Shown here: positions 1 to 7,767 of the stretch, in pieces
How positions within the stretch are numbered: the stretch's first letter is position 1
How the letters are laid out: each line of letters starts with the position of its first letter
Source of the DNA: Anaerolineae bacterium
GTDB lineage: Bacteria > Chloroflexota > Anaerolineae > Aggregatilineales > JAFGMM01
DNA length: 44,843 nt
Reading direction: 5' to 3'
Assembly: GCA_016927535.1 (NCBI GenBank)
Contig: JAFGMM010000351.1
Span: forward strand, 1 to 44,843
The notes under the pieces: generated by a model
Databases searched by the model: none
What the model saw: only the letters and a program-made list of their open reading frames with translations
Told to the model about the DNA's origin: nothing
Program-made: the position numbers and the translations under genes

Positions 1-692
1 GAGGGTGTGTTGCGCCAGGCGTTGCCGAAGCCGCGTATTGGCTGCTGAAGCCCTGCCGGTGGGCTGAGGCTGGGGTCGCTTTCGGGCTGACCTTCCTGCC
101 AGGTGTCGATAACGTGCCAGTAGACATCGGTCGGGCTGCCCGCCCGGATGCTCTGTTCGCTCAGTGCGTAGATGTCGCCGGCATCCCGGTAGAACATGTG
201 CCCATGCTCGAAAGGCTGGTAGACGATTCTCAGGCTGAACCCTTCGCTGACCGGGCAGCCCAGCGCCGTCTTGAGCGCAGCGCTGCGCAGCCAGGCGCTC
301 TGAAAGGAGGACGCCGGCGGGATGGCGCAGCCGATTTCGGGGTCGGCGGTTGCTGCGTCGGGTGGGTTGTCTTCTGTTATAGCCGCCAGGGTAGGCGGCG
401 AAACATAGGTGCCCTCGACGGCGATTTCGCTTCCTTCTCCCAGAAAGACCCCCACATACGCCGTTGGCGTGGGCGTCGGCGGTCCATCGTGCGGCGCAGC
501 AAGCCCGGCGCCGGGCGTCGGCGTGGCCTGGACCTCAGGCGTCGGCGAGAGGTAGACGGTCGCCAGCGCCTTGGGGTTAGCGACGCCCACCGTGGCCGGC
601 GGGGTGGGCGTCGCCGGGTTGCAAGAAGCGACCAGTGCTAAAAAAATCGAATACCGCCATAAAAGGCGGTATCTACAGCGCGGGCGTCTCAT
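1..692 (-). CDS. Thr/Pro-rich lipoprotein, 3' end outside window
   Basis: Reading leftwards from an ATG at 692, an open frame runs to the window edge without a stop (about 230 codons). The N-terminus has Arg residues, a hydrophobic stretch and a lipobox ending in VASC near residue 24, so it should be exported and lipid-anchored. A linker rich in PTPTP follows, then a globular part with Cys residues and the motif HGHMFYRD; such linker lipoproteins are common in Chloroflexota. The ATG overlaps the stop of the proline dehydrogenase gene (ATGA), which suggests translational coupling. A terminator-like hairpin lies inside the first codons. Function not recognised. The frame and lipobox are seen directly; the start is less certain because of the hairpin. 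Confidence 0.7.
   Translation of the reverse strand, partial: MRRPRCRYRLLWRYSIFLALVASCNPATPTPPATVGVANPKALATVYLSPTPEVQATPTPGAGLAAPHDGPPTPTPTAYVGVFLGEGSEIAVEGTYVSPPTLAAITEDNPPDAATADPEIGCAIPPASSFQSAWLRSAALKTALGCPVSEGFSLRIVYQPFEHGHMFYRDAGDIYALSEQSIRAGSPTDVYWHVIDTWQEGQPESDPSLSPPAGLQQPIRGFGNAWRNTP
640..672 (-). terminator. Intrinsic terminator-like hairpin after proline dehydrogenase
   Basis: On the minus strand an 8-bp stem (ATACCGCC with GGCGGTAT, 651-672, 6-nt loop) is followed after four bases by seven T residues (640-646). It sits 17 nt past the proline dehydrogenase stop but inside the start of the overlapping lipoprotein frame, so it may attenuate rather than end transcription. The U-tract is slightly displaced from the stem, which weakens the call. 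Confidence 0.5.
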
Positions 693-1627
693 CGGCGGAA
701 GAAGTTGCTGACAAAGAACCAAAGGTTAGCGGGCCGTTCGGCGAGGCGGCGCATGAAGTAGGGATACCACTGCGACCCGTAGGGTACATAAATCCGCACC
801 CGGTACCCATTGGCGACGAGCCGTTCTTGCAGCTGGGTTCGCACGCCGTGCAGCATTTGGAACTCGAACTGATCGGGCGAAAGGCCGTTCTTCCGGGCGT
901 GGTAGATCGCTGCGTCGATCACGGCGTCGTCGTGGGTGGCGATTTCTAAATACGCGCCGGCTTCGACCGCCTCCGGGCGCAGAAAGATTTTGGTGAGGAT
1001 GGCAAAGTTATTGTCTACGTCGCGTTTATCCTGGAAGGCGACGGTGGGGGGTTCCTTGTAGGCGCCTTTGCACAATCGAATGCGCGCCCCCAGCTTCGCC
1101 AGTTCGGTCATGTCGGCTTCGCTGCGGCGCAAATAAGATTGGATAACCGTGCCGACGTTCTTAAATCCCTGCTCACCGTGCAGCGCGCGATAAATGCGCA
1201 GAGTTCTTTCGGTGTAGTCGCTGCTTTCCATATCGATAGTGACTTCGATATTGTGTTCTTGAGCGCGTTCGAGAATGCGCTGCATGTTGGCGAGGCAGAC
1301 CGCTTCGGAAATGTCCAGTCCCAGCGCGGTCAGCTTGACCGAGATGGTGGTGGGCGCAAGATCAGGTGTGGCGACAACGCGCTCGATCAAGCCGAGGTAG
1401 GTTTCGGTGGTCCGGTCGGCGTCGGTTGTCGCGCTGACATTCTCGCCCAGGTGGTCGAGCGAGGCGGTCATGCCTTTGGCATTGAGGCGGCGGATGGCCT
1501 CGATGGCTTCCTCGACCGTCTCGCCGGCGACGAAGCGCCGAGCCGCCAGGCGGGCCGGCGGAAAGTGAGTGATGATGTTCCTGGCCCAGTCAGCTTTTGC
1601 CAGGAACAGCAGGAAAGAGCGTAGCAT
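689..1627 (-). CDS. Proline dehydrogenase (PRODH, FAD-dependent)
   Basis: Oxidises L-proline to pyrroline-5-carboxylate and passes electrons via FAD to the respiratory quinone pool. The 312-aa length fits monofunctional bacterial PRODH. Visible family segments, in order: SVKLTALGLD, a strand with DMESSDYTE, the barrel strand IRLCKGAYKE, LEIATHDD, QFEFQMLHGVR and the C-terminal YVPYGSQWYPYFMRRLAERP, which carries the conserved Arg pair that grips the proline carboxylate. The start at 1627 is chosen because GGAGG (1639-1643) lies 11 nt upstream; the open frame continues further but without a better site. No P5C dehydrogenase gene is adjacent. The gene is followed by an overlapping lipoprotein gene and a hairpin with a T-run. 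Confidence 0.93.
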   Translation of the reverse strand: MLRSFLLFLAKADWARNIITHFPPARLAARRFVAGETVEEAIEAIRRLNAKGMTASLDHLGENVSATTDADRTTETYLGLIERVVATPDLAPTTISVKLTALGLDISEAVCLANMQRILERAQEHNIEVTIDMESSDYTERTLRIYRALHGEQGFKNVGTVIQSYLRRSEADMTELAKLGARIRLCKGAYKEPPTVAFQDKRDVDNNFAILTKIFLRPEAVEAGAYLEIATHDDAVIDAAIYHARKNGLSPDQFEFQMLHGVRTQLQERLVANGYRVRIYVPYGSQWYPYFMRRLAERPANLWFFVSNFFRR

Positions 1628-1698
1628 CTTCTTTAAACCTCCGGTTTTATACGCCGTTTGCTCTCGTGTGATCTTGACTCTACCCCCCGTCGGCGGAA

Positions 1699-1920
1699 TG
1701 CACAACCGGAAAACCGGGTGCAAGCAAAACCTGTCAGGTATTTTTACCTCACCCCCACGCGCTAACGCGCAGCCCCTCTCCACAGGGTGGAGAGGGGGAA
1801 CCAGAATCGTCGCGCGTGGCTCTGGAAGTCCCCCTCGCCATGATATGGAGAGGGGGATTTAGGAGGTGAGGTTGTCAAGCAATTCACTGACAACCTTTGC
1901 TTGCACAACCGGAAAACCGG
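1699..1920. repeat. MITE/REPIN-like nested palindromic element with 19-bp direct repeats
   Basis: A perfect 19-bp direct repeat (TGCACAACCGGAAAACCGG) occurs at 1699-1717 and 1902-1920. Just inside are inverted repeats: GTGCAAGCAAA at 1718-1728 and its complement at 1896-1906, followed by matching TGTCAG and CCTCACC segments on both arms. The centre holds two strong hairpins, 1773-1797 (11-bp stem, loop AGG) and 1829-1857 (12 of 13 pairs). There is no coding capacity. The structure resembles a non-autonomous mobile element or a pair of inverted REP sequences; which of these it is cannot be settled from one copy. Confidence 0.6.
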
Positions 1921-1956
1921 AGCGAGCCTTGCTGGAATCTGACCCGTGTGTTACAT

Positions 1957-1985
1957 TTGTCTTGGTAAAGACTCTTTGTTATAAT
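1957..1985 (+). promoter_or_regulatory. Sigma-70-type promoter for the FMN riboswitch transcript
   Basis: TTGTCT (1957-1962), a 17-nt spacer and a perfect TATAAT (1980-1985), with an extended -10 TG at 1977-1978. Transcription would start near 1992, about 18 nt before the riboswitch. Confidence 0.7.
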
Positions 1986-2009
1986 TTTCACAAACAAAAT
2001 AGATAAACT

Positions 2010-2175
2010 ACCTTCGGGGCAGGGTGTAATTCCCGACCGGCGGTGAGGGAGGATGTCCCTCCTAAGCCCGCGACCCAGGCAGTGAAAGACGCCGTTTTGC
2101 GCGTCGAACGATCTGCGAGATGGTGGACCCGGTGCGACTCCGGGGCCGACGGTAAGAGTCCGGATGGGAGAAGGT
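2010..2175 (+). ncRNA. FMN riboswitch (RFN element)
   Basis: The conserved RFN blocks appear in order: GGGGCAGGGTG at 2016, CCCGACCGGCGGTGA at 2032, AGCCCGCGAC at 2065, GGTGCGACTCCGGGGCCGACGG around 2131 and AGAGTCCGGATGGGAGAAGG at 2155. The closing helix P1 pairs ACCTTC (2010-2015) with GAAGGT (2170-2175). The variable hairpin between the fourth and fifth arms is about 2085-2125. Bound FMN should favour the terminator just downstream, so the importer is expressed when FMN is scarce. This is one of the surest calls in the window. Confidence 0.97.
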
Positions 2176-2218
2176 GTTAGCCGGCGCAATGTTTGCGCAT
2201 GCGCTTACATGTGATGCT

Positions 2219-2253
2219 AAGCCCCGTGGGTTGGTTGCCAAACGGGGTTTTTT
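2219..2253 (+). terminator. Riboswitch expression-platform terminator
   Basis: AAGCCCCGT (2219-2227) pairs with ACGGGGTTT (2242-2250) and an inner TTGG/CCAA helix extends the stem; the run of T residues continues to 2253. It lies between the FMN aptamer and the permease start at 2260, as expected for control by premature termination. Confidence 0.85.
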
Positions 2254-2259
2254 AAGTTT

Positions 2260-3102
2260 ATGGCTGAACATTCGTTTCCGCACAAAATTGCCCGCCCTAA
2301 GCGGGCCGTCCAACCGGACATTGCGATGCCGTGGCGCTGGCTGGTTTCGCCGCTGGTGGCGCTGGCGCTGCTGGGTTTGTGGTACGGGGTCACTGCGGCA
2401 GACCTGCTGCCGGCGTTTATGCTGCCGGCGCCCGGCGACGTATTCGAAGCGTTCTACGAGGCGCTCGAAGCGGGTTCGCTGCCGTACCATATCGGCGTGA
2501 CGCTGCAAGAGGTGCTGTTGGGGTTGGCGTCCGGGCTGGGCGTGGCGCTGAGCCTGGGGTACCTGCTGGCGAAGTTCCCGCTGTTCGAGCGCATTCTGGC
2601 GCCTTATATCGTCGGCTTGCAGGCGGTGCCTATCGTTGCAATTGCGCCGCTGCTCATCATCTGGTTCGGGTCAGGGACGCAGAGCAAGATCATCACCTGC
2701 GCGCTGATCGTCTTTTTCCCGATGTTGATTAATACGGTCGTCGGCATGCGCCAGGTCGAGCCGGACCTGCGCGATCTGATGCGCGCGCTCAACGCGACGC
2801 GCTGGCAAACATTCCGGTACCTGGAGGTCCCGGCGGCGCTGCCGGTGCTGCTCGGCGGCTTGAAGGTGAGCGCGACGCTCTCGGTCATCGGCGCGGTGGT
2901 CGGCGAGTTCGTCGGCGCGAACGCCGGGCTGGGCTTTATGATTAACTCGGCGCGCAGTGTCTTCGATACGCCGACGGTGTACGTGGCGGTGTTTACGCTT
3001 ACGCTGATGGCGTTGGCGCTCTACGGGCTGGTCGGTTCGCTGGAGCGGCGGCTCCTGGCGTGGCAGCGCCGGCGGGAGCAGCCGGGTTCTTTTGCATCGT
3101 GA
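2260..3102 (+). CDS. ribX: Riboflavin-type ABC importer permease (RibX-like)
   Basis: A 280-aa inner-membrane permease of the binding-protein-dependent family (BPD_transp_1). It has about six hydrophobic segments and the EAA loop region around MRALNATRWQTFRYLEVPAALP, which contacts the ATPase. Alone, the family also covers pyrimidine-precursor, sulfonate and nitrate importers. The FMN riboswitch directly upstream points to riboflavin or another flavin precursor, as in the RibXY systems described from Chloroflexus. The start at 2260 follows the terminator T-run and has only a weak Shine-Dalgarno (AAG); an ATG at 2326 is an alternative, but it would drop a short cytoplasmic lead. The binding-protein gene follows 31 nt later. 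Confidence 0.88.
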   Translation: MAEHSFPHKIARPKRAVQPDIAMPWRWLVSPLVALALLGLWYGVTAADLLPAFMLPAPGDVFEAFYEALEAGSLPYHIGVTLQEVLLGLASGLGVALSLGYLLAKFPLFERILAPYIVGLQAVPIVAIAPLLIIWFGSGTQSKIITCALIVFFPMLINTVVGMRQVEPDLRDLMRALNATRWQTFRYLEVPAALPVLLGGLKVSATLSVIGAVVGEFVGANAGLGFMINSARSVFDTPTVYVAVFTLTLMALALYGLVGSLERRLLAWQRRREQPGSFAS

Positions 3103-3133
3103 TAAACGCATTCTACGAGAAGGGGAGGGGAAA

Positions 3134-4192
3134 GTGAAACGTTTCACCGTCGCACTATTTATGCTTGCTGTGCTGGCCGGCAGTTTCGGGGCCGTGTGGG
3201 CGCAAGACGACGACACACCGGAGCCGTGCAGCGCTATCCAACTGCCGGAAATGGGCGAGCCGGAGGATTTATCCGGCGGCGAACTGCGCCCGCTGACTCT
3301 GTTCCTGGGTTACATACCTAATGTGCAGTTTGCGCCGCTGTACGTCGCCGCCGCAAAGGGCTATTTCGCCGAAGCCGGCGTCGATGTCCGCTTTGAGTAC
3401 GGCGACGAGAACATCGGCCTGGAGCGCATCGCGGCGGGCGAGTTGCAGTTCGGCGTGATGGGCGGCGAACAGGTGGTGTTGGCGCGCGCGCGCGAGCTGC
3501 CTGTGGTGTACGTGTTCGAGTGGTACCAGCGCTTCGCCGTGGGAGTGGTCGCGCCGGTCGATAAGGGCATTGTCGCGCCGGAGGATATGGCCGGCCGCGT
3601 GATCGGCATTCCCGGTCGCTACGGCGCAAGCTGGACCGGCTTTGTGGCGCTGCTCAACGCAGTCGGCATGACCGAAGCGGATCTCGGCGGCATCGAGCCG
3701 ATTGGCTTCGCCGCGACCGAAGCGATTTGCGCGGGCCGGGTCGATGCGTCCGTGGTGTACGTCAGCAACGAGCCGGAGCAAATCCGCAAGGCGTGCAGCG
3801 AGGTGAACGTGATCCCGGTCGCCGATTATGCCGACCTGGTTGCGAACGGCCTGGTCACCGGCGAGACGACGCTTGCCGAGGAGCCGGAACTGGTGAGGGG
3901 TATGGTCTGGGCGTTTGCGCGCGGTCTGGCGGACGCCATCGCAGACCCGCAGGAGGCTTACGAGTTGAGCCGCGCTTATGTCGAAGCGCTGGACGAGGAC
4001 GACCCGCTGCAACACAAAGTGCTTGAGAATTCGATTGCGCTGTGGGAGGCCGACCAGATAGGCTACACCGACCCGGCGTCCTGGACCTTCACCATGCAAA
4101 CCCTGGTCGATATGGACCTGCTCGATGCGCCGACTGATCTTTCCGGCGCGTGCACCAATGTCTTTTTGCCGCCGATGGAGGCCGACGAGTAG
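3134..4192 (+). CDS. ribY: Riboflavin-type ABC importer substrate-binding protein (RibY-like)
   Basis: A 352-aa exported protein of the NMT1/THI5-like binding-protein family. A signal peptide (basic start, then VALFMLAVLAGSFGAVWA) ends near residue 24; no lipobox Cys is seen. The mature part begins with the family pattern LFLGYIPNVQFAPLYVA and contains GELQFGVMGGEQV and IGIPGRYG. The GTG at 3134 is chosen over an upstream ATG at 3092 because it starts directly at the signal peptide and is preceded by GGGGAGGGG (3122-3130). In riboflavin systems this subunit captures the vitamin outside the membrane. The family fold is clear; the flavin ligand is inferred from the riboswitch. The ATPase gene follows after 6 nt. 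Confidence 0.86.
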   Translation: MKRFTVALFMLAVLAGSFGAVWAQDDDTPEPCSAIQLPEMGEPEDLSGGELRPLTLFLGYIPNVQFAPLYVAAAKGYFAEAGVDVRFEYGDENIGLERIAAGELQFGVMGGEQVVLARARELPVVYVFEWYQRFAVGVVAPVDKGIVAPEDMAGRVIGIPGRYGASWTGFVALLNAVGMTEADLGGIEPIGFAATEAICAGRVDASVVYVSNEPEQIRKACSEVNVIPVADYADLVANGLVTGETTLAEEPELVRGMVWAFARGLADAIADPQEAYELSRAYVEALDEDDPLQHKVLENSIALWEADQIGYTDPASWTFTMQTLVDMDLLDAPTDLSGACTNVFLPPMEADE

Positions 4193-4198
4193 CGCCCT

Positions 4199-4954
4199 AT
4201 GCCCGGTATGCTCTACGCCGACCGCATCGGCCACACGTTCTATATGCCGGACGGCGCGCTGCCGGCCCTGCACAACGTCACTTTTGCCGTGGCGCCGTGC
4301 AGCCTGGTATGCGTGGTCGGGGCGAGCGGGTGCGGCAAGAGTACGCTGCTGCGCATCTTGGCCGGGCTGCTCAAGCCGTCCGCCGGACGCGCGCTGCTCG
4401 ACGGCTCGCCCATCGAGGGGCCGTCGCCGCGCGTCGGGATGGTCTTTCAGAAGGCAAACCTGATGCCTTGGCGCACGGTAGAGCGCAACCTGACCCTGCC
4501 GCTTGAGCTAAACGGCGTGCCGCGCGCCGAGCGTGAGGCGCGCGCCGCCGCGCTCATCGAGTTGGTGGGCCTGGAGGGCTTCGCCGGCGCGTACCCGGCG
4601 GAGCTTTCCGGGGGGATGGCGCAGCGGGTGGCAATCGCGCGCGCGTTGATCTACCGGCCCGGTGTGCTGCTGCTCGACGAGCCGTTCGGCGCGCTCGACG
4701 CGCTGACGCGCGAGCGGCTCGGCTCGGAACTGCTGCGCATCTGGCAGGCGTCGGGGAATACGGTCGTCATGGTGACACACAGCATTCAAGAGGCCATTTT
4801 TCTCGCGGACCGCGTGATCGTGCTCAGCGGGCGGCCCGGCGAGATCGTGCTTAATCTTGAAGTGCCGCTGCCGCGCCCGCGCGCGCTGGATGTGGTGCAC
4901 AGCGCCGGATTTGGGGCGCTCTCGGCGCGCGTGCGTGCGGCCATCGGAGCATAA
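4199..4954 (+). CDS. ABC importer ATPase of the riboflavin-type system
   Basis: A 251-aa nucleotide-binding subunit of the nitrate/sulfonate/taurine type. All key motifs are present: Walker A GASGCGKST near residue 43, Q-loop VGMVFQKANLMPW, signature LSGGMAQRVAIARAL, Walker B VLLLDEPFGALDA and switch His in VMVTHSIQEA. It would energise the permease encoded two genes upstream. The ATG is 6 nt after the ribY stop, so the three genes form one operon under the FMN riboswitch. A second ATG at 4208 is possible. The gene ends only 9 nt from the convergent TerB-like gene, with no obvious terminator between them. Confidence 0.9.
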   Translation: MPGMLYADRIGHTFYMPDGALPALHNVTFAVAPCSLVCVVGASGCGKSTLLRILAGLLKPSAGRALLDGSPIEGPSPRVGMVFQKANLMPWRTVERNLTLPLELNGVPRAEREARAAALIELVGLEGFAGAYPAELSGGMAQRVAIARALIYRPGVLLLDEPFGALDALTRERLGSELLRIWQASGNTVVMVTHSIQEAIFLADRVIVLSGRPGEIVLNLEVPLPRPRALDVVHSAGFGALSARVRAAIGA

Positions 4955-4963
4955 GCCGCCAGC

Positions 4964-5374
4964 CTATGGTTCTAGGATCGCGGCGACGGCGGCTTCGGAA
5001 AGCTCAAACGCGCGCCGCATCTTCTCTAAAACGGCCCGTTCGGATGCTGTGATTTTGCCGTCGGCGCTGCAAATCTCCAGCGCCATACGGATCGCTTCGG
5101 TGCGCTGCTCCGGCGCGGTGAGCACCTTTGCGATGGCGGCGATGCGCGCATCCGCGCCTTCTTGATCGAGGTCGGCGACGGCGCGGTGCAGCAGGTGCGT
5201 CAGTTCTTCCTCGGAAAGCCGGCTCAAGCTGAACTGCGAGTTGAGCTTGTTTTGTAGATCGACCAGTTCGCCGACTTCGATTACTTTGTCTGCGTGTATC
5301 ATCATCGTGACGACTTCGATGTATGCTTGTTCCTCGGCAAGCCGTGCCAGCCTCTTATGATCTAAGCCGCTCAT
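4964..5374 (-). CDS. Single-domain TerB-like protein
   Basis: A 136-aa all-helical protein of the TerB (tellurite-resistance/DjlA N-terminal-like) superfamily. It shows the two acidic motifs typical of that fold: HADKVIEVGE near residue 30 and CSADGKITASE near residue 108, which in TerB proteins bind divalent metal. No signal peptide or membrane segment is seen, so it should be cytoplasmic. AAGGAG lies 6 nt before the ATG at 5374; the longer open frame upstream runs through a hairpin repeat and is unlikely to be translated. Its sequence pattern closely matches each repeat of the three-domain protein at 5599-6879, which suggests a paralogue. No other ter genes are nearby, so a link to tellurite is not supported. 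Confidence 0.8.
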   Translation of the reverse strand: MSGLDHKRLARLAEEQAYIEVVTMMIHADKVIEVGELVDLQNKLNSQFSLSRLSEEELTHLLHRAVADLDQEGADARIAAIAKVLTAPEQRTEAIRMALEICSADGKITASERAVLEKMRRAFELSEAAVAAILEP

Positions 5375-5426
5375 TTTGCGCTCCTTAGTGCAAGAGCGAA
5401 GCTGATACCTTGAATGAGAGCTTCTT

Positions 5427-5493
5427 ACCTCACCCTCCTCTGTCCCCCCTCTCCACAGCGTGGAGAGGGGGGAGGACGCGCACGGCGTGGCGG
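5427..5493. repeat. GC-rich hairpin repeat (copy 2)
   Basis: A perfect 13-bp stem (CCCCCCTCTCCAC, 5444-5456) with a 3-nt loop and its complement at 5460-5472, flanked by ACCTCACCC on the left and GCGAGGT on the right. The CCCCTCTCCAC core and the CCTCAC flank match the hairpin at 1773-1797. It lies between the two TerB-like genes. Confidence 0.65.
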
Positions 5494-5598
5494 GGGGCGA
5501 GGTCAACATTCAAAGCACCTGCATCGACTTTGCATTAGCTGTGTTTCTTGGGCGCATTATAGTGTTTGTGCGCGGCGAGGCCGGTTAGTTTCGCGGTT

Positions 5599-6879
5599 TC
5601 AGGGCTGCGTATGTTTTGCAACCAGAGGCGCAATTTGTTCGTCGGGCAGCTCGAACCGGGCCTGCATGACCTTGAGCAGCGCCAGTTCGTTGGGCGCGGC
5701 GTCGGCGTCGGCTAAGCAGACTTCCAGGGCGATTTTGATCGCCTCTAGACGCTGCTCCGGGGTTTCCAGGAGCCGGGCGAGCGCGCTAACCCGGTCGTGG
5801 GCGCCTTCTTTTTTCATGGCGACGATGCTCCGGTCGATCAGGGCGTTGATCTCTTTGCCGGAAAGCTGGCTAAGGCGCGGGTGGGTTGCAAATTTATGGT
5901 TTAGCTCGGCGATCTCGCCTTTCTCGACAACGCCGTCGGCGAAGACCATGAGCACCGCCGCCTCGACATAGGCGCGCTCGACCGAGGTTTCCTGCGGGCC
6001 TCGGCGCCCGGCCAACTGGTCGAAGATGTTGCGATACTTGTTAATCAGCGGGGCAATCTGGGCGTCGGTCAATTCGAATTGGGTCTGCATCTGCTTCAAG
6101 ACCACGAGTTCGGCGGGCGCGACCTCGGCGTCGGACAGGCAGATCGCCAGCGCCAGGTCGATGGCTTCGAGGCGCTGCGGGGTAGCAGTCAGGATGGCGG
6201 CGATGGCTTCGATGCGCTTCTCGATGCCCTGTTCCTCCAGGGCGATGACGGTGGTGTCGATCAGTTCCCGGATGTCCGACTCGCCGAGTTTGTTCAGTTT
6301 GGGCTGAGTCATGAACTTGCGGTTTAGTTCGTCGATTTCCTTGTCGTCGATGATGCCGTCCGCATTTGCCATGATGATGACGGCCTCGACATAGGCGCGT
6401 TCCTCGGAGAGCGACCACATGCCGATGGGACCGACGAGCTGGTCGAACATGTCGCGGTATTTATAAACCAGCGGAGCAAGTTCGGCATTCGACAGCCCGA
6501 AATGCGCCTGCATCTGCTTCAGCATCGCAAGCTCGGCCGGCGCGATATCCCGGTCGGCGATGCAGACGGCGAGCGCCAGTTCGATAGCTTCGAGGCGCCG
6601 GTCCTTGGCCGTCAGGATTTTGGCGATGGCGGTGATCCGGTCGTCGATGCCTTGTTCGTACAGCGCCGTGATGCTCCGGTCGATCAGGTTCTTGATGTCT
6701 TGTTCGGAGCACGCGCTTAGCTCCGATTGTGCGCTGAACTTCCGGTAAAGCTCCAATACTTCGTCTGCTTCGATCACGCCGTCCGCATAGGTCATCAGGA
6801 TCACGGCCTCCACGTAGGCGCGTTCTTCCGAGGTTTCTTGCGGCCCTCGCTGATCGGCCAACCGGTCAAAAATACCCAT
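5599..6879 (-). CDS. Three-domain TerB-like repeat protein
   Basis: A 426-aa cytoplasmic protein made of three tandem TerB-like helical domains, about residues 18-145, 155-290 and 300-426. Each has paired acidic motifs: TYADGVIEADE with CIADRDIAPAE, ANADGIIDDKE with CLSDAEVAPAE, and VFADGVVEKGE with CLADADAAPNE. The start of the protein and the linker before domain 3 share RGPQETS followed by ERAYVEA, and both linkers contain IFDQL or MFDQL, a sign of fairly recent internal duplication. AAGGAGAAG precedes the ATG at 6879. A single-domain paralogue lies downstream and a methyltransferase gene 64 nt upstream. Function unknown; a metal-dependent scaffold role would fit the fold but is speculation. 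Confidence 0.82.
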   Translation of the reverse strand: MGIFDRLADQRGPQETSEERAYVEAVILMTYADGVIEADEVLELYRKFSAQSELSACSEQDIKNLIDRSITALYEQGIDDRITAIAKILTAKDRRLEAIELALAVCIADRDIAPAELAMLKQMQAHFGLSNAELAPLVYKYRDMFDQLVGPIGMWSLSEERAYVEAVIIMANADGIIDDKEIDELNRKFMTQPKLNKLGESDIRELIDTTVIALEEQGIEKRIEAIAAILTATPQRLEAIDLALAICLSDAEVAPAELVVLKQMQTQFELTDAQIAPLINKYRNIFDQLAGRRGPQETSVERAYVEAAVLMVFADGVVEKGEIAELNHKFATHPRLSQLSGKEINALIDRSIVAMKKEGAHDRVSALARLLETPEQRLEAIKIALEVCLADADAAPNELALLKVMQARFELPDEQIAPLVAKHTQP

Positions 6880-6943
6880 GCGCGGTCTTCTCCTTCGAGA
6901 TTGTCTTATTGCTAAGATACCGCTTCGCGCGGGGGATGTCGAG

Positions 6944-7720
6944 CTATTGCGCGCGTTTGACGCCGGCGACGATTAAATTTCCGCTGGTCGTTGGGTCGAA
7001 TGCCGCGCCGGTCATGTCGCCGTAGCACGTCACAGCGCCGAAGCCGGCGGCTTCGAGCGCCGAAACCAACTCGGCGCGGCGCAGCGGGCGCAGGGCGGCG
7101 GCTTCGACCTGCCGAGTCCACGGGGCGCCAGGCGCGCGGTGCAGCGTGAGCACGTTGAACGTGAGCGTGCCGTCCGGGTTGAAGTCGTAGAAGCGGATAA
7201 AGAGCCATTCGCCGCCCGGCCCGTGATGCGACTGCGGCTCCATCCAGCGGTCGCGCCGCGCCATTACCGCGTCGAAATTGCGATTCTGGATGAGCAGCCG
7301 CCCGCCGGGTCGCAGCGCCGCCGCGAAATCGTGCAGCGCCGCGCGCAGGGCCTCGTCCGTGATAGCGTGGGGCAGGCTGTTGCCCAGGCACAGCAGCGCG
7401 TCGAAGCCGTCCCCGGCCTGCGCGGCCAGTTCGCCGAACCCCGCCGCGACGAACCGTGCCTCGACCCCGGCGCGCCCGGCATTGGCGCGCGCTTGGGCGA
7501 TCATGCCGGCGCTCAGGTCCGCGCCGGCGACCTCGTAGCCGCGCGCGGCGAGCGCCAGCGCGTGCTGCCCGGTGCCGCACGCCGCATCGAGGACACGGCG
7601 CGCGTTGGCTGCACGAAGCTGCGCTTCGATGAACGGCAGTTCGTGGGCCAACCGCGCCGGCCAGTTGACAAAGCGGTCGTAGTCGGCGCTCAGCGCGTCG
7701 TATAGGGGAGTGATGGGCAT
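6944..7720 (-). CDS. Class I SAM-dependent methyltransferase
   Basis: A 258-aa Rossmann-fold methyltransferase. Motif I VLDAACGTGQHAL (near residue 42) binds S-adenosylmethionine, VAGADLS is the acidic loop that holds the ribose, and GFDALLCLGNSL and LRPGGRLLIQNRNF are motifs II and III. The spacing resembles glycine/sarcosine-type small-molecule methyltransferases, but the substrate cannot be told. It is soluble, with no signal peptide. The Shine-Dalgarno before the ATG at 7720 is weak (GGTAAG). The 132-nt gap to the upstream acetyltransferase gene holds a hairpin repeat, so the two may not share one transcript. Confidence 0.88.
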   Translation of the reverse strand: MPITPLYDALSADYDRFVNWPARLAHELPFIEAQLRAANARRVLDAACGTGQHALALAARGYEVAGADLSAGMIAQARANAGRAGVEARFVAAGFGELAAQAGDGFDALLCLGNSLPHAITDEALRAALHDFAAALRPGGRLLIQNRNFDAVMARRDRWMEPQSHHGPGGEWLFIRFYDFNPDGTLTFNVLTLHRAPGAPWTRQVEAAALRPLRRAELVSALEAAGFGAVTCYGDMTGAAFDPTTSGNLIVAGVKRAQ

Positions 7721-7767
7721 GATGCTTACCGGTATCGCTTTATAGTCGGCGCTAAGTGGCTTTGGTT

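Noticed and set aside
114-949. Two plus-strand open frames at 114-641 and 635-949
   Set aside because: The minus strand carries a lipoprotein with lipobox and the proline dehydrogenase; the plus frames are low-complexity shadows.
4964-6879. Tellurite-resistance operon
   Set aside because: Only TerB-like domains are present; TerA, TerC, TerD, TerE and TerZ are absent, so a tellurite role is not supported.
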